Positions 30,621 through 42,330 of a DNA stretch of 64,000 nucleotides are shown piece by piece. Both the position numbers and the translations under genes were made by a program. Numbering within the stretch: position 1 is the first letter of the stretch; each line of letters starts with the position of its first letter. The DNA is from Ichthyophis bannanicus (taxonomy: Eukaryota; Chordata; Amphibia; Gymnophiona; Ichthyophiidae): assembly GCA_033557465.1 (NCBI GenBank), contig CM066048.1, forward strand, positions 15,352,305 through 15,416,304, read 5' to 3'. Under the pieces are notes generated by a model that was given only the letters and a program-made list of their open reading frames with translations, made no database searches and was not told the DNA's origin.

Positions 30621-31267
30621 TCTGGTTGTGGACATGTGGTCGAGACTCTTGGAGTAGAAAGTCTACAGGGTGGTGCTATTGTCTGTGATAAGATTCACTG
30701 TCCTCCTTAACCTTCTCCCCAAAGAAGTTCTTGCCGGAGCAGGGAAAATCAGCTATGTGTTCATGAATGTCATTACATAGGTCTGAAGCTCTCAGCTATG
30801 CGATGCGCCTGTCTGCAATAGCAACAGCTGCAGAGTAGTAAGCAGTCTCAAAAGAGTCAGATGCTAATCTGATGAAGTGCTTTCCGCATCCTCTATGTTT
30901 TGAGGAGTGGGAGACAAGAGATTTCTGGTCTCAGCCAGCAGGGAATCCAGAGCGCTCTTGGCAGTCAGGTTTTCAGATATCTACAATGGTTTGCAGCTTG
31001 TCATGCTGTGAGGGCTTGTGTGCATCAATGATGCTGAGGGTTAAACTATCGGTAGTTTAACTACTGGCAGGATCTCCCAAGATGGACAGATCTCAGCTGA
31101 AGTGCCAGACCAAGACAAACCACCTATCTGGGCAGCAGCAGAATGGGACGGTGTTGGCGGTAGAGGATCACATTTCTGTGACACAGCAGCAACACTAAAC
31201 TTAAACTGTGTGGAAGAAAGGCCTGGCAATCTACTTCTGCATATTGCCATGAAAACCCAGTGGATAG

Positions 31268-31903
31268 TGTGGCAAGGAAGCCTATCCGGAGTCCGGGGGA
31301 GGACAGAGAGACAGGGAATTCACCCTAGTAAAGGCCCCCCTTTTACCAAGTCAGGTTAGGAAAACCACAAACACCTCCAGGAATCAGAAAACTTCCACGT
31401 GGCCAACATTTCATGCTCCCCCTAGTGAAATGAAGGGGAGAGGATACAAGGCCCAGAACCCCTATGGCAGGGAATTCTCCAAGTACTCAGGTGCCCGAAG
31501 TCAGGCTGATTGCTGTCACCTGGGTAGGGAGGAGTTGGAGCTAGAGCCCTGGAAGTATAAACCTAAGCCAGAGTATGAGAGAGGGGGAAGAGAAGCAGGA
31601 AGCCAGGCTGACACGAGCAGAAGCACAGATGCAAGCAAGGGAAGCTTGACTGGTGCTGAGCAGAGCAGAGGAACTGAGCTTCCAGGAGAAGAGAGTGCTA
31701 ATTGGCATATAGCACGTCTGCAGGAGAGTTTGGAGCCAGGAATAAGAGAGACTCCAAGATCCCCCGGGAGGCTGTTAGCTGAGCACTGTGAGCAAGACAG
31801 GGAGTCAGAACCTATGCAGCTGGGAGAGCCCAAGGTGAAGCTGAATGATGAGGACACTCCTATGGACTGTTCCTTTTGCCAAGCTTTAAACATGGGAACG
31901 TAA
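31268..31903 (+). CDS. LTR-internal ORF of solo LTR #4 (211 codons, unknown function)
   Basis: Open from the first LTR codon (CGKEAYPES); the first ATG is at 31430. Rich in E, R, G and S, with no hydrophobic segment. It ends SEPMQLGEPK ... TPMDCSFC, sharing the MQ ... MDC tail with LTRs #1, #2 and #3. It is shorter than the ORFs of LTRs #2 and #3 because the middle is reduced. Confidence 0.6.
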   Translation, partial: CGKEAYPESGGGQRDREFTLVKAPLLPSQVRKTTNTSRNQKTSTWPTFHAPPSEMKGRGYKAQNPYGREFSKYSGARSQADCCHLGREELELEPWKYKPKPEYERGGREAGSQADTSRSTDASKGSLTGAEQSRGTELPGEESANWHIARLQESLEPGIRETPRSPGRLLAEHCEQDRESEPMQLGEPKVKLNDEDTPMDCSFCQALNMGT

Positions 31904-32600
31904 AGAAAACAAGCCAGTCTTGAAAGAAAGTCTTCCAGGGAAAAGATACCTGTAGTCCACAAGCAGAGTGGCCATGATTCCCTCGTGTTTGTAAAGGGGA
32001 AGTTTACGGGGACTAAGGAGCAAGCCGGGAACTGTGGTAAGCTTGTTAATCACCTGCTGCTGGAATGAGGACACTGGGGTAAGCTAAAGTAGCTATTAGA
32101 ACAAAGCTTTCTGTTGGCCTGGATTATATTTGTTACTTGGAAGGTAACCAAGAAAGGTTTGAAGCTGAATAGAAGCTAAACTACCACAGACATTAAATGT
32201 GATTTTGTTTTTGTGCTTTAGCCAGCAAGGCTAAAAAGGGAATGCAATATCCTTGCTGTTAAAGACTGTGTATCCTGAGCTATAGAGAACCTTTAAACAG
32301 CCATTTTTGTGTTTGGGTTTGTTTTTGGACAATGCTCTACTTCAAAGAGTCCTGAACAACTAATCCTGTATGTGGTATGATCGAACCATTGTGTACAAAA
32401 TAAATTTCTGTCATTTGCCTTACCTATTTGAGCCTAACTACAACTTTCTGCCTGATGCATCCATACAGCTAAACAGAAACTACATTTCCCAGGGGACACT
32501 GCGGGGAAATAGTTTGAAAAAAGCTGAAAAAGCGGATAGCAGAAAGTTCCTCTAATAACCACGCCCTTCTAAGCTAGAGGCGAGTGGTGGTGGCATGACA
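31268..32600 (+). mobile_element. Gypsy solo LTR #4
   Basis: It starts TGTGGCAAGGAAG and ends GGCATGACA, with ATAG on both sides (31264-31267 and 32601-32604). It lies in the 5' region of the RTE LINE. It contains a 211-codon frame and an AATAAA at 32399-32404. Confidence 0.8.
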
Positions 32601-32779
32601 ATAGTCACAACAAAACACATTGCATTATAGTGCTGGAAGATGAGACCCCCCCAGGTCGGAAGGCACTCAACTGACTACTGGGGAAGAGCTGAAGACTTTT
32701 CAGAGTAAAGCCAGCATTTATGATGTGGTTGGATCAAAGCCCTCAGGACATCTGACTGCTGATGTAGCTGTGCATGAAA

Positions 32780-33065
32780 TGAGAGTCAGAAGCTGCAAAG
32801 ATGTTTTACATATTGGGACATGGAACATATGAAGCATGAACCAAGGGAATTTGGAAGTGATCAAGAATGAAATGGAATGTGTACAACTTAATCTGTTGGG
32901 TGTCAGCGAACTGAAATGGACTGGCATCGGACACTTTGCATCAGATGATCACATGGTCTACTATGCTGGAAAGAAGAAATGGTGTGCATTTATAATTAAG
33001 AAGAAACTTGCAAGAACTCTAATGAAATACAATGCAATCAGTGAACGCTTAATTTCTATTAGTAT
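32780..33065 (+). pseudogene. RTE endonuclease, N-terminal part
   Basis: IGTWN, a stop, SMNQGNLEVIKNEM, LLGVSELKWTGIG (the catalytic E block) and SDDHMVYYAG are RTE/BovB-type endonuclease motifs. The sequence breaks at LTR #5 and resumes at about 35500 with MPRNTTIIQVYA. Confidence 0.75.
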
Positions 33066-33536
33066 TGTCACACCCCCTTTCTCAGCGTATAGGCGGTTGC
33101 CTGGGAGAGTGGGAAATGTGCCAGATTATCCTTGTAAGTGCTGATGCTTGGTATCCCTGTAGTTGTGGCCCAAACGAAAGACAGCCAAGGTTTTGTGTGA
33201 TAACAAAAACTTTATTTGTTGCACAGGATTCTGTCATCTATTCTCCCCTAACCAGAAACAAATCGGTGGATACTTTTTATATGCCAATATAAAGTCCAAC
33301 TGAAATACAGTCCAACCTGATCCTTCTCAGGGTTGTCAGATTATGTACAAGGTAAATTCAACTTCTTCTCATCAACGAACAGCTTCAGTAGCCGCTAATC
33401 ACTTCCATAGCTTTCACCATATTCAGCTGCTTACAGACATTGAGTTTCACTCTAGCAGAACGCTGCTTCTCTCCGTGCAAACTCAGTAGCATGAATTACT
33501 TATCAGCACTTCTCTTATACAATACTATTAACAGCT

Positions 33537-34458
33537 TCACTCTTGGCAACACATAGCACAGTCTGCTTCCATGTCAGAATAAGACCTATCTGATTTGGTT
33601 GAACCTAACTGCATGGATTCAACATCTGAGTCAGACGTCTCATGATTCAAATCAGGGTACTGCAGATCAACAGGCTTCTATGGTTCCAAATGGTGTCTAA
33701 GCTGTTTCCACTCTCTATTCCTTTCCCTCCGTGGAATATAATTATAACTAGAATCAGCAGCCTCCTTTAAAGTGGTGTTAAAGGAACTCAACTGGCTTGC
33801 TCCTCTTCTAGTACGTCTGGGTTGCAAAGGTGGGTAAAAAGACAAGTCTCTGTTCTTGCACGGCTCCTGTTTCACTGGCACAGCGTGAGCTAGCTTTAGC
33901 TTCTCTCGTCGAAGCCTACCATCAGCTGATGAATTAAGAACAGCTGAGGTACTTCCTAAGCTTCTGCTAGTATCTGGCTTCCTGCACTTGGAACGCTTAG
34001 GCAGCTTATCATACAGAGTTTTATACTTGGTTAAACTCTCACCTCTGTTCACAGCTTCTAGGGAAGATATACTCTCTCTTCTGGTTAAGGGTTCCAGCCT
34101 CTCCCCATGAGAATAAAAGTATGCTCCCACCTGCTTCTCCTGGCTGTCTGGTTCGCGTTGACCTCTCTCTCTCAGAGGAAGCTTGCTCCCCTGCTGTCTC
34201 AGAGACCTCCGTGTCTCACAGCAGTCTGGATGGCAACTTTCCCAGCACCATGTGCTATCCTGGCAAAGGCTGCTCCACCCTTTGCTTCTCTCTGCCTCTT
34301 GGTCAGAGTCAGGTCCTGAGTCTCCTGCCTGAACACTTCCTGTTCTCCCAGGCACTCCTCCTGCTCCTCCACGAACTCTCCTCAGATCAGAACTCAATCT
34401 CCTCCTCCCACTCGAACTTAGTCTCAATCCCGAACTAACTCTCTCTGTTACTTCCTAG
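33537..34458 (-). pseudogene. LTR-internal reading frame of LTR #5 (broken)
   Basis: The frame starts at the first LTR codon at 35394 (CDDAEALNREK), meets a TAG at codon 17 and is interrupted by CR1. It continues from 34458 as a 249-aa stretch rich in R, S, L and E. A TAG at 33678 follows, then in the same frame DVESMQLGST ... EADCAMCC and a stop at 33537. The frame is kept if the CR1 and one target copy are ignored. The tail resembles the MQ ... MDC ends of the other LTR ORFs, with EADC for MDC. Confidence 0.55.
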
Positions 34459-35157
34459 GTAATGCTAGGTATGATGAGGAAAGGAATGGAAAATAAAACA
34501 AAAGATATTATAATGCCTCTATATCGTTCCATGGTGAGACCGCACCTTGAATATTGTGTGCAATTCTGGTCGCCGTATCTTAAAAAGGATATAGCGATTT
34601 TAGAAAAGGTTCAGAGAAGAGCCACCAAAATGGTAAAGGGGATGGAAGGCTACTCCTATGAAGAAAGGCTAAAAAGGTTGGGGCTCTTTAACCTGGAAAT
34701 GAGACGGCTGAGGGGAGATATGATAGAAGTCTATAAATTAATGAACGGAGTGGAACGGGTAAACGTAGATCGATTGTTTACCTTATCAGAATATAGAAAG
34801 ACTAGGGGACATGCAATGAAGCTACAGGGTAAACTATTTAAGACTAATAAAAGAAAATATTTTTTCACTCAACGTGTAATCAAACTCTGGAATTTGTTAC
34901 CGGAGGATGTAGTAAAGGCTGTTAGTGTAGCTGGGTTTAAAAAAGGTTTGGACAAGTTCCTGGAGGAAAGGTCCATAAACCATTATTAAGAAGGGACCCA
35001 GGATATCAATGCTTGAACCAATACAAGCATTGTGGAACCTGTGTCCCTTGGGGAAACTGCTAGGTACGTATGACCTAGATTGGCCACTGTTGGAAACAGA
35101 ATACTGGGCTTGATGGACCTTGGTCTGACCCAGTATGGCATATCTTATGTTCTTATG
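34459..35157 (+). mobile_element. CR1-type LINE 3' fragment inside LTR #5
   Basis: 5'-truncated copy of the first CR1 family (last 700 bp). The 175-aa frame 34462-34989 holds [14 protein letters not shown] to [14 protein letters not shown], with the intact C-terminus and stop of ORF2, and the TTCTTATG tail follows. Flanked by TTCCTRG. Confidence 0.9.
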
Positions 35158-35502
35158 TTCCTGGTTAAGAGCATTGGGCTGTCCTATCCGGTTTGACTCC
35201 GCCCCCTTGCCTCTTACGTCTGCTCTCCTGTTTGTCCTGGAGCTGGGGTGTGGCTCTCTCCCTGCCTTTCTGTGCAGAGAGTTTCTCTGGGCTTGTGCTT
35301 TAACCCCTTCCTTGCCTGCCTTAATGTGTGCATTAGAGGAAAGCTACAGTTTTAAACCCAGTTTCTCTCTGTTTAAAGCCTCTGCATCATCACAGTATGC
35401 ATAAACGTTTATGCCTCAGGTCATATGAAACCATGCATAAAACGATTCAATCACACAATATTTGATTAGGAACAAATGTAGAATTCATGCATTAATGGGT
35501 TA

Positions 35503-36036
35503 ATGCCTAGAAACACTACTATAATTCAAGTATATGCTGCAGAAGAGGATGAAATTGATGAGTTCTATGAACAAGTGCAAGCTGAAATTGACAGAACATG
35601 CAAACAGGATATGCTGATAGTCATGGGTGACTGGAACGCAAAATTTGTTAACAAAGAAGAAGGGAAAATGGTCGGAAAATATGGACTTGGCAACAGAAAT
35701 GAAGCTGGAGAAAGAATGATAGAATTCTGCAAGACCAACAATCTATTCCTCTCAAACACCTTATTCCAGCAACACAAGCAGTGACTGTACACATGGACGT
35801 CACCCAATGGATTGTACAAAATTCAAATTGACTACATCTGTGGACGTCAATGATGGAAAAGCTCTATAACATCAACAAAAACAAAACCTGGAGCTGACTT
35901 TGGTACAGATCACCAACTACTAGTATGCAAACTCAAGCTAAAGTTGAAAAAGAGCAAGCTATTCATGAATGTAGCAATATATGACCTTGAGAATATACCA
36001 CTGGAATTTAAAGACTGCCTGCAAAATCGATTTGCT
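35503..36036 (+). pseudogene. RTE endonuclease, C-terminal part
   Basis: TTIIQVYAAEEDEID, MLIVMGDWNAKF (GDWN block) and FLSNTLFQQHKQ, then after a stop YTWTSPNG, QIDYICG and FGTDHQLLV. These are consecutive RTE endonuclease motifs and end with the DH histidine. It carries point stops but no large gap. Confidence 0.75.
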
Positions 36037-36051
36037 GCTTTAGATACAAAT

Positions 36052-36175
36052 ACAGCGGAGGGCAAAGACCACGGCCAACCAGACGAAGAATAATCAAATC
36101 AACTTTATTCAGGTCTTTGCCCTCCGATGTACTTTTAACCTAACTCTGCGGAAGGCCTCCTTCTCCTGTTTTCTT
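36052..36175 (-). mobile_element. 124-bp hairpin insertion with 15-bp target duplication
   Basis: GCTTTAGATACAAAT flanks it at 36037-36051 and 36176-36190. The arms ACAGCGGAGGGCAAAGACC (36052-36070) and 36112-36130 are inverted copies with one mismatch. On the minus strand a short frame EAFRRVRLKVHRRAKT is followed at once by TGAATAAAG, as in an mRNA with a very short 3' UTR. A 15-bp duplication suggests LINE-mediated insertion. Confidence 0.6.
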
Positions 36176-36484
36176 GCTTTAGATACAAATGACAGAGCTC
36201 CAGAAGAGTTATGGGATGACATCAAGAAGGTTGTGTTGGAAGAAAGCAAGAAGCCTGCATAAAAGGTGAAAAAGCAAAAACAGACAAAATAGATAACTGA
36301 AAAAACTCTGAAAATTGCCCAGAAACACAGAGAAGCTAAAGTCAGAGCAAAAAGAGAGGTAATCGCAGAATTCAACAGAGATTTCCAACGTGCAGCAAGA
36401 CAAGATAAGGAGAAGTACTACAATGATGCATGCAAGGAAATATAAGCAGAAACTATTTTTTTTATACCATGCTCTTTAGAATCA

Positions 36485-37015
36485 GTGCAGTTTACATGTA
36501 TACTAACAGGTACTTTTTATTCCCTTGTTGGTGATTCGAATATTAGGCATGTAGATAGCTGGGTGGCTGGTGGACGTGAGGATCGCCTGGTAACATGCCT
36601 GCCTGGTGCGAAGGTAGCGGACCTCACGCGCCACCTAGATAAGGTCTTAGTGCTGGGGAGGAGTCTGCTCTCTTGGTACATGTTGGTACCAATGACACAG
36701 AAAAATGTGGTAGGGAGGTTCTGGAGGCTAAATTTAGGCTTTTAGGTAGGAAGTTGAAATCCAGAACTTCCAGGGTAGCATTCTCCGAAATGCTTCCTGT
36801 TCCACGTGCAGGACCCAAAAGGCAGGCAGAGCTCCGGAGTCTCAATGCGTGGATGAGACAATGGTGCAGAGATGAGGGTTTTGGATTTGATAGGAACTGG
36901 GGAACATTCTGGGGAAAGGAGGGGCTCTTCTGAAGAGATGGGCTTCACCTTAACCGGGATGGAACCAGGCTGCTGGCATTAACCTTTAAAAAGGAGATAG
37001 AGCAGCTTTTAAACT
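36485..37015 (+). pseudogene. CR1 ORF1, SGNH esterase-like domain (frameshifted)
   Basis: GDSNIRHVDSW (block I serine), HVGTNDTEK (G-x-N-D block) and DGLHLNRDGT (catalytic D-x-x-H) are the signature blocks of the SGNH hydrolase-like domain in CR1 ORF1. The parts lie in different frames (36485-36745 and 36673-36933). The N-terminal zinc/coiled-coil part is missing. Confidence 0.75.
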
Positions 37016-37052
37016 AGATATTAGGGGAAAGCTGACAGTCGCCCAAGAGCGG

Positions 37053-39968
37053 ATGGTTCGGAAGAATGTATCTTTGAAGGATACTACCAAAAGCAGAGAG
37101 GTTCCACAAAAGAGTAAAGTAGCCCAAATGCCCTCAAGTATGGAGCAGACAGAGCTTAAAGATCCCAAATTACCCATGACTAACAATAGCCAAATTAATA
37201 TGAATAAAATAAATTCTCTAAAATGCTTGTATGCAAATGCTAGAAGTCTAAAAAATAAGATGGGAGAGTTAGAATATATAGCACTAAATGAAAGGTTAGA
37301 TATGATTGGAATATCAGAGACATGGTGGAAGGAGGACAACCAGTGGGACACTGTGATACCTGGGTACAAACTATATCGAAATGATAGAGCTGATCAAATT
37401 GGTGGAGGGGTTGCTCTCTATGTTAGAGAGGGCATTGAGTCAGAAAGGATTAAAGTTTTGCAGGAAGCAAAATCTGCTGTAGAATCTATATGGATTGAAA
37501 TTCCATGTAAAAGGGGGAAGGCAATGGCAGTGGGGGTGTACTATCGAGTGCCTGGTCAGAATGACCAAATGGATGATGAAATGCTCAAAGAAATCAAGGA
37601 AGCTAATAAAAGTCACAGCACAGTAATAATAATGGGTGATTTCAACTACCCCGCTATCAACTGGGTCAGTGTCACATCAGGACATGCTAGGGAGATAAAG
37701 TTCCTAGATGAAATAAATGACTGCTTCTTGGAGCAGCTGGTTCATGAACCAACCAGAGGGGAAGCCATATTAGACCTAGTCCTTACTGGAACACCAGATC
37801 TAGTGCAAGAGATAAGGTTGTTGGGGCCACTTGGCAATAGTGATCATAGCATGATCGCCTTTGATTTAATTAGTGGAGGAGGGATAGTAAAGAAATACAC
37901 AGTACTACCTTTTAACTTTCGAAAGGGAGACTAGGATAAAATGAGGAAAACAGTTAAGAAAAAACTAAAAGGAGCAGTTGCAAAGGTTAAAGACGTACAT
38001 CAGGCTTGGCTGTTGTTGAAAAATACTATCTTGGAAGCCCAGACCAGCTGTATTCCACGCTTTAAGAAAAGTGGAAGGAAGTCCAAAAGACTGCCAGCAT
38101 GGTTTAAAGGTGAAGTCAGAGAGGCTGTTGTTGCCAAAAAAGCATCTTTCAGGAAATGGAAAAAAGAGCCAAAAGACGAAACCTGGAAACAACACAAGCA
38201 CTGGCAAGTCAAATGCAAGGTATTGATAAGGCAGGCAAAGGGAGAATTTGAGAAGAAGCTTGCTGCGGAAGCAAAAACGCGAAGTAAAGACCTTTTCAAG
38301 TACATTCGTAGCAAACAACTTGTGAGAGAGTCAGTTGGTCCATTAGATGATAAAGGGGTTAAAGGAGCACTAAGGGGCGACAAGGCGATAGCGGAGAGAC
38401 TGAATGAATTCTTTACTTCAGTCTTTACTGAGGAAGATGTAGGGATATTACCCATGACTGAAGTGGTATTTAAAGGTGCGGAAGAATTGAAGGAAATATC
38501 GATACATCGGGAAGATGTATTACAACTATTAGATAAACTGAAGAGTAGCAAATCACCTGGGCCGGTTGGTATACATCCAAGGGTGTTGAAAGAACTGAAA
38601 TATGAGATTGCAGACCTGCTATTAGTAATCTGTGAACTATCATTAAAATCATCTCTAATACCTGAAGATTGGAGGATCGCCAATGTAACACCAATTTTTA
38701 AAAAGGGTTCCAGGGGTGATCCGGGAAACTACAGACCGGTGAGCCTGACATCAGTACCAGGAAAAATGGTAGAAACCATCATAAAGAATAAAATTACTCA
38801 GCATGTAGATAGTCATGACCGAATGGGAGACAGCCAACATGGCTTTAGACAAGAAAGATCTTGTCTTACTAATCTGTTATGGTTTTTTGAAGGAGTGAAT
38901 AATCAGGTGGACAAAGGTGAGTCAGTTGATATAGTGTATCTGGACTTTCAGAAAGCCTTTGACAAGGTCCCTCATTAGAGACTTTTGGCAAAACTAAAGA
39001 GTCATGGGATAGGAGGCAGTGTACTATTGTGGATCAGGAACTGGTTAAAAGATAGAAAGCAGAGGGTAGGGCTAAATGGCCAATTTTCCCAATGGAGAAA
39101 GATGAATAGTGGTATACCCCAGGGAACTGTGCTGGGTCCGCTGCTTTTTTACATATTCATAAATGACCTGGAAAGTGGAATAACGAGTGAGGTTATCAAA
39201 TTTGCAGATGACACAAAACTATTTAAAGTTGTTAAAACCCAAGAGGATTGTGGAAAACTGCAAGAGGATCTTGATAAATTGGAAGACTGGGCATCAAAAT
39301 GGCAGATGAAATTTAATGTGGACAAGTGCAAGGTTATGTACCTAGGGAAGAACAACCCAAACTATGGTTACACGATGCAAGGTTCCACATTAGGAACCAC
39401 CACCCAGGAAAAAGATTTAGGCGTCATTGTGGATACCATGTTAAAACCCTCGGCCCAGTGTGCAGCGGCGGCCAAGAGAGCAAATAGAATGCTAGGTATG
39501 ATAAGGAAAGGAATGGAAAATAAAACAAAAGATATTATAATGCCTCTATACCGTTCCATGGTGAGACCGCACCTTGAATATTGTGTGCAATTCTGGTTGC
39601 CGTATCTTAAAAAGGATATAGCGATTTTAGAAAAGGTTCAGAGAAGAGCCACCAAAATGGTAAAGGGGATGGAAGGATACTCCTATGAAGAAAGGCTTAA
39701 AAGGTTAGGGCTCTTTAACCTGGAAAAGAGACGGCTGAGGGGAGATATGATAGAAGTCTATAAATTAATGAGCGGAGTGGAACGGGTAAACGTAGATCGA
39801 TTGTTTACCTTATCAGAATATAGAAAGACTAGGGGACATGCAATGAAGCTACAGGGTAAACTATTTAAGACTAATAAAAGAAAATATTTTTTCACTCAAC
39901 GTGTAATCAAACTCTGGAATTTGTTACCAGAGGATGTAGTAAAGGCTGTTAGTGTAGCTGGGTTTTAA
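37053..39968 (+). pseudogene. CR1 ORF2, endonuclease and RT, two internal TAG codons and a premature TAA
   Basis: One frame holds LYANARSLKNKMGELE, MIGISETWWKEDNQW, GGGVALYVREG, VIIMGDFNYPAINW and GNSDHSMIAFDL (endonuclease). It then holds [43 protein letters not shown] and [12 protein letters not shown] (RT), and the C-terminal block to [13 protein letters not shown] occurs at 37932-37934, where the sister copy has a 2-bp deletion, and at 38976-38978 in place of a glutamate. The final TAA at 39966 arises from a single base change near the end. The pieces of 293, 345 and 327 aa are otherwise collinear. Confidence 0.9.
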
Positions 39969-40187
39969 AAAGGTTTGGACAAGTTCCTGGAGGAAAGGTC
40001 CATAAACCATTATTAAGAAGGGACCCAGGATATCAATGCTTGAACCAATACAAGCATTGTGGAATCTGTGTCCCTTGGGGAAACTGCTAGGTACATTTGA
40101 CCTAGATTGGCCACTGTTGGAAACAGAATACTGGGCTTGATGGACCTTGGTCTGACCCAGTATGGCATATCTTATGTTCTTATGTCC

Positions 40188-40377
40188 CTGAAGGGCTCAC
40201 AATCTAAGTGTACCTGAGGCAATGGAGGGTTAAGTGGCTTGCCCAAGGCCACAAGGAGTGGCCATGGGACTAGAGACCCTGCGGCCTGAGGTTGCTTGTC
40301 CCCATGCGGGAATTGAACCCCCGGCCCTCTGGCCTGAGGTAACCTGTCCCAGCCACTGAGCCACTCCTCCCTGAGGA
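40188..40377 (-). mobile_element. tRNA-headed SINE
   Basis: On the minus strand it begins GGAGGAGTGGCTCAGTGGCTG (A-box-like, one base cut here) and has GGTTCAATTCC as the B box (plus 40309-40319). A body follows with CTTGGGCAAGCCACTTAACC, similar to the MIR/CORE-type middle. It sits at the right edge of CR1 in the RTE LINE. Confidence 0.65.
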
Positions 40378-40440
40378 AGAACAAGTTTGGCTTTCCTAAA
40401 GCTACGAGAGTTAAAGAAAAAATTCCAGCCTCGAATTTGA

Positions 40441-41745
40441 ATGTTACAAGATGCTCAAGGATCTATGTTGAATGATGCTGAGAAGATCAAGAAAAAGTTG
40501 AAAGACTATACAGAATTGTTATATAATAAAGATCAAGTGGACCAAAAGCCGTTTTAACCTGTACCTTATGATCGGGAACCATTGGCGATGAAAGAAGAAG
40601 TTGAAGCAGCATTGAAAGCCTTATCAAAGAACAAAGCACCAGGCATTGATGGCATTCCTGTACAAGCATTACAGCAACCTGATGCAGCTGTTACCATACT
40701 TACAAGGCTCTGCCAGGAAATTTGGAAGACATCATTATGGCCAACTGACTGTAAAAGAATTGTGTTTATAAGAAAGGTGATCCGACTAACTGTAGAAAGT
40801 TTTGCACAATCGCTCTGATCCCAAATGACAGCAAGATTCTACTGAAGATTATTCAACAGAGACTACAACCATATCTGGAACGAGAACTACCTGAAGTGCA
40901 AACAGGGTTTAGGAAAGGCCGAGGAATGAGAGATATCGCGGATGTGAGATGGATCCTTGAAAAGACTAAAGAATAACAAAAGGATATCCATTTGTGCTTT
41001 ATTGACTGCAGCAAGACTTTTTAGACAGTGTAAACCATGAGATACTCTGGGCCACATTAAGAAGCATGGGTATACCAGAACAACTGATCGTTCTCTTGCA
41101 CAACTTTTACATTGATCAAGAAGCAACAGTTGAATGGAACAAGGAGAAACAGAATGGTTTAAAATAAGCAAAGGTGTACGACAAGGCTGCATATTTTCCC
41201 CCTACCTGTTTAATTTATATGCAGAACAAATCATCAGAGAAGCAGGATTGTATGAAAACAGAGATTTGAAGATTGGTGGAAAACTCATCAACATCCTTTG
41301 CTATGCTGATGATACCATATTACTGGCTGAAAGTGAAGACGATCTGAAACATTTGCTTCTGAAGATCAAGGAACATAGTCTTAAAATGGGCCTGCCCCTT
41401 AATGTACAGAAGACAAAGATCATGACAACTGGCAAAATCAATAAGTTCATAGTTGATGGAGAAGAAATTGAAATAGTAGACAACTTTAACCTACTTGGAT
41501 CAACTATCAATAAAGAAGCAACAAGCAGTCAAGAAATCCAACGACGCATTGCTCTTGGCAGAATGGCTATGAAGGACCTAGACAAGATTTTCAAGAGCAG
41601 AGATGTCTCTCTCCATACAAAGATTCAACTTGTTCAAGCCATGGCATTTTCAGTAACTTCATATGGATGCGAAAGTTGGACAGTGAAAAAGATAGACAGG
41701 AAGAAAATTGATGCCTTTGAATTATGGTGCTGGTGCTGGCGATGA
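40441..41745 (+). pseudogene. RTE reverse transcriptase (several frames)
   Basis: ALSKNKAPGIDGIPVQALQQ, LCQEIWKTSLWPTDCKR, VQTGFRKGRGMRD and HLCFIDCSKTF (catalytic D), then in a 203-aa frame at 41134 VRQGCIFSPYLFNLYAEQII, LCYADDTILLAESEDD (catalytic Y-A-D-D), NLLGSTINKE and YGCESWTVKKIDRKKIDAFE. This order is typical of RTE/BovB ORF2. Frameshifts near 40800 and 41000 and later stops inactivate it. Confidence 0.8.
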
Positions 41746-42104
41746 ATACTGGTATACCATGGACTGCCCGAAGAACAAACCAGTCAGTACTAGAGGAGAT
41801 CATACCTAAACTTTCTTTAGAAGCTCAGATGACAAGACTTTGACTTCCATACTTTGGAACATCATGCGAAGAGAGAGATCATTAGAGAAAGACATCATGA
41901 TTGGCAAATTAGAGAGTCAATGCAAAAGTGGAAGGCCAGCAATGAGATGGACTGATACAATAACAGTAGCTACAGTTGCCAGTCTGTCAACAATGAGCCA
42001 CCTGACTGAAGACTGAACATAATTTAGGGCAACTATCCAGAGGATTGCCATGAGTCAACACCGACTGATCGCACTTAAGAATAACAACAACAATGAATGT
42101 GGAT

Positions 42105-42330
42105 TGGAGGAGTAGCCTAATAGTTAGAGCAACTAACTAGTACCCAGAAGATCAAGGGTTTGATTTCCATTGGCACTCCTTGTGACCTTGCACAAGTCAT
42201 TTTACTCTCCATTGCTTCAGAAGAAAAGGCCTGGCAATCTATTTCTGGTGATACAATGCCAAGAAAACCCAGAGGCAGCTGGGTTGCCAGGAGCAGCACT
42301 GACTTGATGGCACTAAAAAAATAAATATGC
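42105..42330 (+). mobile_element. tRNA-headed SINE with an RTE-type tail
   Basis: The head GGAGGAGTAGCCTAATAGTTAG matches the other SINEs here (one or two bases beyond this are omitted). AGGGTTTGATTTCC is the B-box position. The tail AAGGCCTGGCAATCTATTTC ... CTTGATGGCAC resembles text in the RTE 5' region at 31205-31262. It lies directly after the RTE 3' end. Confidence 0.65.

Larger units (their letters stand above)
28575..31030 (-). mobile_element. DIRS-type retrotransposon, gag-RT-RNase H part (degenerate)
   Basis: Minus strand: gag-like AVAIADRR, LRASDL and FFGEKVKEDSESYH (30940-30690), RT (29768-28900), then RNase H-like GKTFFIQTDNQVAMFYINK (28650-28590). An unrelated repeat, whose translation does not fit DIRS, occupies about 29940-30620. 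No recombinase is left. Confidence 0.7.
33066..35394 (-). mobile_element. Gypsy solo LTR #5, containing a CR1 insertion
   Basis: On the minus strand it begins TGTGATGATG and ends GGGTGTGACA. It is flanked by an exact 4-bp duplication GTAT (33062-33065 and 35395-35398). A CR1 piece occupies 34459-35157 between TTCCTAG and TTCCTGG. Without it the LTR is about 1.63 kb. The minus-strand AATAAA lies at 33211-33216. Confidence 0.8.
36451..40187 (+). mobile_element. CR1-type LINE (first family), nearly complete
   Basis: It contains part of ORF1 with an esterase-like domain, all of ORF2 (endonuclease and RT) and the 3' end. It is inserted in the RTE LINE. Only three substitutions that make stops interrupt ORF2. 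Confidence 0.9.
31031..42095 (+). mobile_element. RTE (BovB-like) LINE, split by five insertions
   Basis: Plus-strand pieces in order: 5' region (31031-31267 and 32601-32780), endonuclease (32780-33065 and 35399-36000), linker (36177-36450), RT (40440-41745) and a 3' end reading CATGAGTCAACACCGACTGATCG cut short here. Insertions: solo LTR #4 (31268-32600), solo LTR #5 with CR1 inside (33066-35394), a 124-bp hairpin unit (36052-36175), CR1 (36451-40187) and a SINE (40188-40377). Coding parts carry many stops. Confidence 0.75.

Noticed and set aside
40188..40377. tRNA gene
   Set aside because: A and B boxes are present but there is no cloverleaf or acceptor stem, and the same head occurs in several SINE copies.
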